The position numbers and the translations under genes are program-made. Shown here piece after piece: positions 1 through 5,908 of a stretch of 7,780 nucleotides of DNA (its first letter is position 1; every line of letters begins with the position of its first letter). This DNA comes from JBOFEH01 sp051650265 (GTDB lineage: Bacteria > Bacillota > Clostridia > Lachnospirales > Cellulosilyticaceae): NCBI GenBank assembly GCA_051650265.1, contig JBOFIR010000046.1, forward strand, positions 1 to 7,780. The letters run 5' to 3'. Under the pieces are notes generated by a model. The model had not been told where the DNA came from, ran no database searches, and saw nothing but the letters and a program-made list of their open reading frames with translations.

Positions 1-763
1 GAATCTCATACCCTGCTTGCGCTACAAAATCTCTTATTTCTACCATACTTTCTTTGGTATCATTCACCCCTGTGATCACAGGTACGCGAATACAGAGCTT
101 TATTTTTTGAGACATTAACTTTTGCAAATGCGATAAGCAGTTTCTATTATCTGCGCCTACTACTTCTTTGTGTACAACCGGATTCATGACTTTCAGGTCA
201 TATAAGAAAAGGTCTGTATAGGGCAAAATCATCTCAAATGCTTCCCACGCCACATTGCCTGCCGTTTCAACCGCTGTATGTAATCCCCTTACCTTACTTT
301 CCTTAAGCAGCTCTTTTAAAAATTCTTTTTGCATCAAAGGCTCTCCACCTGAGAAAGTGACGCCTCCTCCCGAATTCTCATAAAATCGCTTATCTTTTTC
401 GACCTCATCTATAATCTCAGATACCCCTACCCACTTACCCGACAATTCAAGTGCACCTGAATAACAAACACTTGCACACTTGCCACACTGATTGCATCGT
501 TCTCTTTCAAATACTTTTTGATCCGCCTTCATGTAATGCGCATTCATAGGACAGATCTGGATACACGCCTTACACCCGATACATTTGTTTCTAAACACCA
601 TCAGCTGTGGCTTAGGATTGATTGACTCTGGATTATGGCACCAAAAACACCTCAATGTACAACCTTTTAGAAATACAGTTGTTCTAATCCCCGGTCCATC
701 ATGTATAGAAAAACGTTGTATGTCAAATAACATACCTTGCTTCTTCTCTCTGATTTCACTCAT
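1..763 (-). CDS. Glycyl-radical enzyme activating protein (radical SAM), C-terminus off the left edge
   Basis: This protein should activate a glycyl-radical enzyme by reductively cleaving S-adenosylmethionine to make the glycyl radical. 254 residues are visible. The motif RFSIHDGPGIRT (17-28) leads into the radical-SAM cluster CTLRCFWC, with Cys35, Cys39 and Cys42 (CX3CX2C). A ferredoxin-like insert follows, with two CX2CX2CX3C sets (Cys61/64/67/71 and Cys90/93/96/100) that should bind two extra [4Fe-4S] clusters. The SAM-binding motif SGGEP is at 138-142 and RVPVITGVND at 226-235. Family members run to about 300 residues, so only the end is missing. The insert points to the larger activases (pyruvate formate-lyase paralogue, glycerol dehydratase or decarboxylase type) rather than short PflA; the substrate enzyme is not visible. 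The ATG at 763 is preceded by GGGG 8 bases upstream and AAGGAG farther up. The internal ATG at 733 lacks this support. The gap to the next gene has only weak promoter matches (for example TATACT at 829-834, minus). Confidence 0.92.
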   Translation of the reverse strand, partial: MSEIREKKQGMLFDIQRFSIHDGPGIRTTVFLKGCTLRCFWCHNPESINPKPQLMVFRNKCIGCKACIQICPMNAHYMKADQKVFERERCNQCGKCASVCYSGALELSGKWVGVSEIIDEVEKDKRFYENSGGGVTFSGGEPLMQKEFLKELLKESKVRGLHTAVETAGNVAWEAFEMILPYTDLFLYDLKVMNPVVHKEVVGADNRNCLSHLQKLMSQKIKLCIRVPVITGVNDTKESMVEIRDFVAQAGYEI

Positions 764-894
764 ACACTCTTCCCCTTACTCCTTTACTGTGTGATATAGG
801 TCTATCATACGCATTTTATAAGAGATTGAGTATACAGAGACTTCACCTAAATATATAATATTCTCATCTTCCTACCACTTTGCCCCTGTTACTT

Positions 895-956
895 ATCAAA
901 TCATACAAAAATAGAGAATGTCCCTTAGAACATTCTCTATTTTTGTATGATTTGAT
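895..956 (-). terminator. Long perfect inverted repeat acting as intrinsic terminator (probably bidirectional)
   Basis: A 27-base arm at 895-921 is perfectly complementary to 930-956, with an 8-base loop at 922-929. The core is a 10-bp stem (912-921/930-939) flanked by A5 on one side and T5 on the other. It therefore reads as A-tract, hairpin, U-tract in either direction. The TAG stop of the CPBP protease gene (937-939) lies inside the right arm, so this closes the tgt-yajC-CPBP transcript. The stem is much longer than a terminator needs. Confidence 0.85.
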
Positions 957-1845
957 TTGCTCGATTGATCCATACGACCAATACCGTAATCATGAGTATG
1001 AAAAAGATTGTGGTAAGCAAGCTTCCTTCTATTCCAAAAATACCGCCATTCCAAACTGTAGCCACTTCACTTTGTGCCAACCACAGACTCTCTTGCGTAG
1101 ACGAACCACTTACACTGATCCCAAACACATTGCCTTGCATCAGATTCCATGCCGCATGAAAACCACATGCTCCCCAAATGCTTTCTTGGTGGATACAAAG
1201 TAGGGACAGTGCCACCCCACACAGCAGAATATTCATCATACTAACGATGGTCACACCATTGTTTCCGATATGAAGGCAGGCAAAGACCACAGAAGAGATA
1301 ATAATCCCCTTAAAAAGGTCACTCTTGACTGTAATTGTCTGAAGCATATAGCCCCTGAGAAGTAGTTCCTCTGCACCTGCTTGGATGATCCATCCAATAA
1401 GAATGAGTGGTATCAGCAACATGCCACCTATCTGAAAACTTTCCGGCGAAAAAGTGAGGGTGATACTGCCAGTCCACTGCAAGATCAAGACAATGCCACT
1501 AACACCTATAACAGGTACAAAGAATCCTTTGATATAGTAACTCACAGCCTTTTCCTTATACAATCCGAGTGTCTCAATACCCCTTCTATTTGTTTTTGTA
1601 ACAAATAAAAAGAGCACTAAGATACATAAACCAAATCCTAATGCTAGCTGCAAATAATAAATGTAGCTCACTGCACGGCCAAGACTACTTCCAAGGCTGT
1701 TGTAGATGGCACCACCTATGATACTTGCGATCATGAAGCCAATCGGCATCACGAGCAAGAACAAGATTGGCGCCAACACAATCTCAGTTGTTGTTGGCAT
1801 CTTGCCTGCATAAGGTCCGTTTAGAAACTTATTGCTCTTTTCCAT
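937..1845 (-). CDS. CPBP family intramembrane metalloprotease (Abi/Rce1-like)
   Basis: A 302-residue integral membrane protein with all three CPBP signatures: EELLLR at 159-164 (EExxxR), Phe188 to His192 (FACLH, the FxxxH motif), and His230 to Asn234 in GFHAAWNL. These residues form the presumed catalytic site within the membrane. Hydrophobic stretches near residues 23-48, 60-83, 103-123, 139-157, 179-193, 198-218 and 274-293 suggest seven or eight helices. Relatives include eukaryotic Rce1 prenyl-CaaX proteases and bacterial proteins linked to bacteriocin immunity or membrane-protein cleavage; the substrate here is unknown. The frame is open back to 1917, but that would put 24 residues over the end of yajC. 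The ATG at 1845 starts one base after the yajC TAA. Its Shine-Dalgarno is weak (GAGG 15 bases away, GAAGA closer), so translational coupling to yajC is likely. It is the last gene of the tgt operon and its stop lies in the terminator hairpin. Confidence 0.9.
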   Translation of the reverse strand: MEKSNKFLNGPYAGKMPTTTEIVLAPILFLLVMPIGFMIASIIGGAIYNSLGSSLGRAVSYIYYLQLALGFGLCILVLFLFVTKTNRRGIETLGLYKEKAVSYYIKGFFVPVIGVSGIVLILQWTGSITLTFSPESFQIGGMLLIPLILIGWIIQAGAEELLLRGYMLQTITVKSDLFKGIIISSVVFACLHIGNNGVTIVSMMNILLCGVALSLLCIHQESIWGACGFHAAWNLMQGNVFGISVSGSSTQESLWLAQSEVATVWNGGIFGIEGSLLTTIFFILMITVLVVWINRANQIIQK

Positions 1846-1846
1846 A

Positions 1847-2194
1847 TTATTCTTCGTCTTCCTCGTACTCTTCTGTTTCGTAATCATCTTCGTTGTACTC
1901 AACAGCAGCCTTTGCAACTGTTAAGTTTGGTTCACCAACACCAGAAACAGCAATTTTCTTAACTGGAATACGAATCCCTTTGTTAAGACCGAACTCAATG
2001 ATGAATAAGTCATTTACCATGTCTACAACTTTTCCATACATCCCTGAGTTAAGTAATACCATGTCACCTACTTTAATGCTACCTTGCATCTCTGCAGTTT
2101 GTTTGTCTCTTTTCTTTTGTGGTCTAATGATGAGTAACCACATGATTCCGAATAAGAATACCATGTAAATTACAATACCTAAAGTACTTCCCAT
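1847..2194 (-). CDS. yajC: Preprotein translocase subunit YajC
   Basis: A small single-pass membrane protein that associates with SecDF and the SecYEG translocon to assist protein export and insertion. It has 115 residues: a membrane helix at about 5-23, the family hallmark RPQKKRDK at 24-31 on the cytoplasmic side, and the beta-domain motif KVGDMVLLNSGMYGKVV from 41. An unusually acidic tail from about 100 to 115 is made mostly of Glu, Asp and Tyr. A start at 2209 (five residues longer) is possible, but GGAGG (2203-2207, minus) sits inside that extension exactly 8 bases before the ATG at 2194, so I chose 2194. The gene follows tgt after a short gap, an order common in bacteria, and the CPBP protease follows one base after its stop. 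Confidence 0.95.
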   Translation of the reverse strand: MGSTLGIVIYMVFLFGIMWLLIIRPQKKRDKQTAEMQGSIKVGDMVLLNSGMYGKVVDMVNDLFIIEFGLNKGIRIPVKKIAVSGVGEPNLTVAKAAVEYNEDDYETEEYEEDEE

Positions 2195-2202
2195 GTTCTC
2201 TT

Positions 2203-2207
2203 CCTCC
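2203..2207 (-). promoter_or_regulatory. Ribosome binding site deciding the yajC start
   Basis: GGAGG on the minus strand lies 8 bases before the ATG at 2194. It overlaps the first codons of the alternative start at 2209, which has no comparable site of its own in the AT-rich sequence beyond it. This favours the shorter YajC. Confidence 0.75.
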
Positions 2208-2217
2208 ATTGTATAAA

Positions 2218-3345
2218 TTATTTTGTTTTATATCCTTCTAGACGCATCTTTTTGTAAGCTGCAAATTCACCTTTATCTAATGCATCTCGGATCTCAGTCA
2301 TTAAGTTGTTGAAGTAGTGGAGGTTGTGGATTACACAAAGTCTCATACCCAACATTTCTTTTGCTTTGAGTAAGTGTCTAATATAAGCTTTTGAATACTG
2401 CTTACATGTCGGACACTCACATGTTGTTGAAATAGGGTCCATATCACGCTCATGCTTTTTGTTTAATAGATTGAGCTTCCCTTCATTTGTATAAACATGT
2501 CCATGACGTCCATTTCTTGCTGGCAATACACAGTCAAAGAAATCGATACCACGGTCAACTGCTTCTAAAATATTTTCTGGCGTCCCAACACCCATGAGGT
2601 AAGTTGGTTTGTTTTGTGGTAAGTATGGTACAACTTCTTCAAGAACGTTGTACATATCTGCATGGCTCTCACCTACTGCAAGGCCACCCACTGCATACCC
2701 TGGTAAATCAAACTCACGAATGACTTTGGCATGCTCAATACGAATATCTGGAATCACACCACCTTGGTTAATCCCAAATAACATCTGATGTCTATTCACT
2801 GTATCTTCAAGACTATTAAGTCTATTCATCTCATCCATACAACGCTTAAGCCATCTTGTGGTACGCTCTACAGATGGAATAATATAGTCACGATCCGCAA
2901 GGGCTGGTGGACATTCATCAAATGCCATAGCGATCGTAGAACCTAAGTTAGACTGGATCTGCATACTTTCTTCTGGTCCCATAAAAATCTTACGTCCATC
3001 AATATGTGAAGAGAAGTATACCCCTTCTTCTTTGATCTTTCTCATGGCTGCAAGTGAGAATACTTGGAAACCGCCTGAGTCTGTAAGGATTGGCTTGTCC
3101 CATACCATAAATTTATGCAAACCACCTAAATCTTTGATCAGGCTATCACCTGGTCTTAAGTGTAAGTGATAAGTGTTCGATAAAGCCACTTGTGTTTTAA
3201 TTTGGTGAAGATCCTCTGATCCAAGTGCTCCTTTAATAGCGGCAACTGTTGCAACATTCATAAAGACTGGGGTTTCGATCACACCATGCACTGTGTGAAA
3301 GCGCCCTCTTTTGGCTCTGCCTTCTACTTTTAATAACTCGTACAT
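2218..3345 (-). CDS. tgt: Queuine tRNA-ribosyltransferase (tRNA-guanine transglycosylase)
   Basis: This enzyme exchanges the guanine at position 34 of tRNAs with GUN anticodons (Asp, Asn, His, Tyr) for the queuosine precursor preQ1, in the cytoplasm. The 375 residues are full length for the bacterial enzyme. The substrate-pocket motif LTDSGGFQVFSL carries Asp89, FDECPP (142-147) contributes a base-recognition Asp, and VGGLAVGE spans 219-226. The nucleophile region FDCVLPARNGRHG carries Asp271. The zinc site is Cys309, Cys311, Cys314 and His340 (in HNLHYF), with the spacing known from the Zymomonas mobilis enzyme. The ATG at 3345 has GGAG (3353-3356, minus) 7 bases upstream and a promoter just beyond it, so this is the first gene of the operon with yajC and the CPBP protease. 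queA, often upstream in other genomes, is absent here; aroC is divergent instead. Confidence 0.97.
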   Translation of the reverse strand: MYELLKVEGRAKRGRFHTVHGVIETPVFMNVATVAAIKGALGSEDLHQIKTQVALSNTYHLHLRPGDSLIKDLGGLHKFMVWDKPILTDSGGFQVFSLAAMRKIKEEGVYFSSHIDGRKIFMGPEESMQIQSNLGSTIAMAFDECPPALADRDYIIPSVERTTRWLKRCMDEMNRLNSLEDTVNRHQMLFGINQGGVIPDIRIEHAKVIREFDLPGYAVGGLAVGESHADMYNVLEEVVPYLPQNKPTYLMGVGTPENILEAVDRGIDFFDCVLPARNGRHGHVYTNEGKLNLLNKKHERDMDPISTTCECPTCKQYSKAYIRHLLKAKEMLGMRLCVIHNLHYFNNLMTEIRDALDKGEFAAYKKMRLEGYKTK

Positions 3346-3380
3346 ATACTGTCTCCATTCTTTTGTTAATACTACAATAC

Positions 3381-3409
3381 AGTTTACAAGATAATTACCT
3401 TTTTTTCAA
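3381..3409 (-). promoter_or_regulatory. Predicted sigma-A promoter of the tgt-yajC-CPBP operon
   Basis: On the minus strand, TTGAAA (3404-3409) and TAAACT (3381-3386) are separated by 17 bases. The -10 matches consensus at four of six positions. Transcription would begin near 3374, giving a leader of roughly 30 bases before the tgt ATG, with no room for a riboswitch. Confidence 0.6.
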
Positions 3410-3427
3410 CGGCTTAATCACTTTTAT

Positions 3428-3456
3428 TTGAACCTATTGCATCTATCTGATAAAAT
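3428..3456 (+). promoter_or_regulatory. Predicted sigma-A promoter of aroC
   Basis: TTGAAC (3428-3433) and TAAAAT (3451-3456) are separated by 17 bases, with TGA directly before the -10 (an extended -10). Transcription would begin near 3463, followed by a leader of about 40 bases ending in the strong site GGGAGG (3490-3495) 5 bases before the aroC ATG. The -35 box is 18 bases from that of the opposing tgt promoter. Confidence 0.65.
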
Positions 3457-3500
3457 AGAATAAACTTTTTTGAATAGAATTAACTTAACGGGAGGTTATT

Positions 3501-4610
3501 ATGTCTGGTTCTTTATTTGGAAAAAACTTTACCATCAGCACTTTTGGTGAATCACACGGACCTGCTATCGGCGTCATTGTCGACGGTTGTCCTTCTAATA
3601 TACCACTTACATTAGAAGATATTATGAAGTATATGGATCGCCGCAAACCAGGAAATGCTGCAATTGCTACTGCCCGCAGTGAAAGCGACACTGTAGAAAT
3701 TTTATCTGGCGTGTTTGAGGGACGCACAACAGGCACCCCAATCGCACTTCTCATCCGCAATCAAGATCAACGTTCTCATAACTATGATCATATCAAGGAC
3801 ATCTACCGTCCTTCTCATGGTGATTATCCTTATGATATGAAGTACGGTCATCGTGATTATCGTGGTGGTGGCCGCTCTTCTGCAAGAGAAACAGCTGCAC
3901 GTGTAGCAGGCGGAGCCATTGCACTACGTTTCCTTGACGAACTGGGTATCCACGTTTCAGCCTACACCAAGTCCATAGGTCCTATATGCGTAGCAGATGA
4001 AGAATATGATTTTGAAGAGTGTCAGAACAATCTCCTTACCATGCCTCACAAAGAAAAAGCACAAGCAGCCTTTGATTATATCCAGCAGATCAAGGCTGAC
4101 AAGGATTCTATTGGCGGTGCAGTAGAGTGTGTCGTTACTGGGGTTCCTGCCGGAATTGGGGAGCCTATGTTTGATAAACTCGATGCCTTACTTGGACAAG
4201 CGATGATGAGTATCAACGCTGTCAAAGCCTTCGAAGTAGGCCTTGGGATAGGTTGTACTTCACTTCCAGGTTCACAGTACAATGATGCGTTTTACAAAGA
4301 CCAGTCTGGCACAGTCACTAAGAAAACTAATCATTCAGGCGGCATTCTCGCAGGGCTTTCAGATGGTGATCCTATTGTTTTACGGACGCACTTCAAACCT
4401 ACACCATCTATTGCAAGCCAGCAAGAAACGTTAGATCGGTCCACCAATGCTACAACAATCAGCATTCACGGACGTCATGATCCTTGTGTTGTCCCTCGTG
4501 GAGTTGTAGTGGTCGAAGCTATGGCTGCCTTGGTTGTCGCTGATCTTATATTGGCCGCTACCTGCTCACGTGTGGAGCGTATCAAACTTGCCCTAAATCT
4601 TGGCAAGTAA
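3501..4610 (+). CDS. aroC: Chorismate synthase
   Basis: This enzyme catalyses the last step of the shikimate pathway: loss of phosphate from 5-enolpyruvylshikimate-3-phosphate to give chorismate, using reduced FMN. The 369 residues are a typical full length. The three family signatures are present: GESHGPAIG at 16-24, YGHRDYRGGGRSSARETAARV starting at 115, and GRHDPCVVPRGVVVVEAM starting at 324. Other conserved stretches are MDRRKPG (45-51), NHSGGILAGLSDGDPI (277-292) and FKPTPSI (298-304). GGGAGG lies 5 bases before the ATG. No other shikimate gene is in view, so aroC is detached from the pathway operon. A small unknown gene follows 27 bases downstream and is probably cotranscribed. Confidence 0.97.
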   Translation: MSGSLFGKNFTISTFGESHGPAIGVIVDGCPSNIPLTLEDIMKYMDRRKPGNAAIATARSESDTVEILSGVFEGRTTGTPIALLIRNQDQRSHNYDHIKDIYRPSHGDYPYDMKYGHRDYRGGGRSSARETAARVAGGAIALRFLDELGIHVSAYTKSIGPICVADEEYDFEECQNNLLTMPHKEKAQAAFDYIQQIKADKDSIGGAVECVVTGVPAGIGEPMFDKLDALLGQAMMSINAVKAFEVGLGIGCTSLPGSQYNDAFYKDQSGTVTKKTNHSGGILAGLSDGDPIVLRTHFKPTPSIASQQETLDRSTNATTISIHGRHDPCVVPRGVVVVEAMAALVVADLILAATCSRVERIKLALNLGK

Positions 4611-4637
4611 ATTCTATAGACAAAGGATGATGACAGC

Positions 4638-5003
4638 ATGAAACGCCAATTTAATTTGAATGTCTTTGGAGAAGATCAATCCCTTGATCTTTCTCTCAAT
4701 AAATTGATAGGTACTACCGCACCTCATACACCTGCACCTTCAAACTTTCCCAAACTACAAAGCGAAGCGGCACTGAGTCTTGGTGAACTCAGTACCGCCC
4801 TTGATAGTCTATGTGAAGAATTATTACATACTGATGAAGACATTTTACTCGCTTCCTCTACAGAGGATTTCATCGGCAAATATGCTGCAACCAAAGCACT
4901 TGGCTCTATTGACGAACTCCTCGCACTTTATAGCAACACTTCTATAGAAGCGCCAAAACCTAGTAGCAAAATTGATTTTAAAGATCTTCTAGAAGGCTTC
5001 TAA
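4638..5003 (+). CDS. Small acidic protein of unknown function, downstream of aroC
   Basis: I do not recognise this 121-residue protein. It has no signal peptide, membrane helix, cysteine cluster or nucleotide-binding motif. The N-terminus (MKRQFNLNVFGEDQSLDLSL) looks like a short structured segment. A Pro/Thr-rich linker at about 25-38 follows, then two likely amphipathic helices at about 41-73 and 75-98, a second linker (about 101-110), and a conserved-looking tail KIDFKDLLEGF. This helical, acidic layout would suit a small adaptor or partner protein, but that is inference. AAAGGA (4622-4627) lies 10 bases before the ATG. The 27-base gap from aroC and absence of a terminator between them suggest one transcript. 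Its TAA overlaps the TAG of the opposing HAD gene by 4 bases. The intact frame, fitting start site and absence of a longer overlapping gene support it as real. Confidence 0.7.
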   Translation: MKRQFNLNVFGEDQSLDLSLNKLIGTTAPHTPAPSNFPKLQSEAALSLGELSTALDSLCEELLHTDEDILLASSTEDFIGKYAATKALGSIDELLALYSNTSIEAPKPSSKIDFKDLLEGF

Positions 5004-5773
5004 GCAATCACTTCATAAATTTTTGCAATCACCTGTCCACTCTGAAGCGTGTATTTGGCATGTTTTTTGACACCTTCTGGGGCTTTTTCCATAGCATAGC
5101 TCTCTCCTACTTCATCAAGGAGTTCTACGTCATTGAAATAGTCTCCAAACGCCATACACGCTTCTTTTTTAATACCAAGATTTCTTTGAAGTGCCTTGAT
5201 CGCAGCTCCTTTATGTACCCTTGGATGACCAAAGTCTACCCAATGTTGCCCTGATACTGCAAGCTTGAACTGCCCTTCCCATTTTTCACGCATGCATGTT
5301 GCAATCTCCGTGATATCTTGTGCGTGATAAACTGCAATCTTGATGGGCTGTGCCGCCACTTCCAACAGATTCTCTACATAGGCTCTGCTATGATAATATT
5401 TTTTGATCTCATCCTCTATCAGCTCAGGCGCCGCTTCAATATAAGCTTTATGTTCTGTACAAAGGACTGTGATCGCCCCTTCAATCCCCCTAAGCTCTCT
5501 AATCACTTGATGAACTTGACTGCGATCAAGTGTAACAACTTGTACAGTCTCACCATGATATCTCACCACACTCCCATTCTCTGCAATAATAGCGATTTGA
5601 TCTGCTACAGGCTCAAAATCATTAAGAATCGTCTGTGTTTGTCTTCCTGTGGCTACTGCAAAAGTAATTCCTTGTTGTGCTAATGTTTCAATCATCTCAA
5701 AAGCGCCTTCTGGGAGCTTCCCATTTTCATCTAAAAAAGTGCCGTCCATATCTGATGCAATAAGCTTTATCAT
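5000..5773 (-). CDS. Cof-type HAD-superfamily phosphatase (subfamily IIB)
   Basis: A cytoplasmic Mg-dependent phosphatase of the Cof/YbiV/YidA group, which hydrolyses small phosphorylated metabolites such as sugar phosphates or flavin and pyridoxal phosphates; the actual substrate cannot be read from sequence. Motif I is DMDGTF, with nucleophile Asp8 and acid/base Asp10. Motif II is ATGR with Thr42, followed by the typical NGS at 66-68. The cap domain occupies about 80-185. Motif III Lys188 is in VHKGAAIKAL, the usual HKG signature, and motif IV is FGDYFND with Asp211, Asn214 and Asp215. The 257 residues are a normal length. AGGAGG (5783-5788, minus) lies 9 bases before the ATG at 5773. It appears to be a single-gene transcript, convergent with the aroC unit on one side and divergent from the 5909 operon on the other. 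Confidence 0.94.
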   Translation of the reverse strand: MIKLIASDMDGTFLDENGKLPEGAFEMIETLAQQGITFAVATGRQTQTILNDFEPVADQIAIIAENGSVVRYHGETVQVVTLDRSQVHQVIRELRGIEGAITVLCTEHKAYIEAAPELIEDEIKKYYHSRAYVENLLEVAAQPIKIAVYHAQDITEIATCMREKWEGQFKLAVSGQHWVDFGHPRVHKGAAIKALQRNLGIKKEACMAFGDYFNDVELLDEVGESYAMEKAPEGVKKHAKYTLQSGQVIAKIYEVIA

Positions 5774-5806
5774 TGTGTTGTGCCTCCTGTCTTTTTATGC
5801 CTCTAC

Positions 5807-5836
5807 ATTGTACCCCTATACCCTTTGCTTTCTCAA
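5807..5836 (-). promoter_or_regulatory. Predicted sigma-A promoter of the HAD phosphatase gene
   Basis: On the minus strand, TTGAGA (5831-5836) and TACAAT (5807-5812) are separated by 18 bases. This gives a short leader that ends with the AGGAGG ribosome binding site of the HAD gene. Confidence 0.5.
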
Positions 5837-5845
5837 TACTTTTTC

Positions 5846-5874
5846 TTATCATCTTTATATAATTTTGTTATACT
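5846..5874 (+). promoter_or_regulatory. Predicted sigma-A promoter of the 5909-7780 operon
   Basis: TTATCA (5846-5851) and TATACT (5869-5874) are separated by 17 bases, and TG stands one base before the -10 (extended -10, TGTTATACT). Transcription would begin near 5881. The opposing HAD promoter has its -35 only 9 bases away. Confidence 0.55.
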
Positions 5875-5893
5875 ATGAGTAAAAAGCTATCTT

Positions 5894-5899
5894 AAGGAG
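5894..5899 (+). promoter_or_regulatory. Ribosome binding site supporting a GTG start
   Basis: AAGGAG lies 9 bases before GTG at 5909. No ATG is correctly placed, and the GTG gives a typical positively charged signal-peptide start, so this site fixes the start of the papain-like enzyme. Confidence 0.75.
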
Positions 5900-5908
5900 T
5901 GCATACAA

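Noticed and set aside
585..794. Short plus-strand open frame over the activase N-terminus
   Set aside because: It is antisense to conserved radical-SAM codons and has no family features.
764..894. Possible riboswitch or small RNA upstream of the activase
   Set aside because: The 131 bases show no conserved riboswitch core or second strong hairpin; only weak promoter-like AT-rich words are present.
880..1203. 107-residue open frame on the plus strand
   Set aside because: It runs antisense through the terminator palindrome and the end of the CPBP gene, with no ribosome binding site or recognisable protein.
1846..1917. Longer start for the CPBP protease at 1917
   Set aside because: It would add 24 polar residues read across the coding end of yajC and has no family resemblance; the ATG at 1845, just after the yajC stop, gives a normal N-terminus.
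2195..2209. Longer start for YajC at 2209
   Set aside because: The GGAGG that serves the ATG at 2194 lies inside this extension, and an acidic MEEEN start before the membrane helix is not typical of the family.
3346..3500. Possible T-box or riboswitch leader for aroC or tgt
   Set aside because: Both predicted leaders are only about 30-40 bases, too short for a known riboswitch or T-box.
5318..5683. 121-residue plus-strand open frame within the HAD gene
   Set aside because: It is antisense to a complete HAD phosphatase with all four motifs, and its cysteine-rich composition is typical of a shadow frame.
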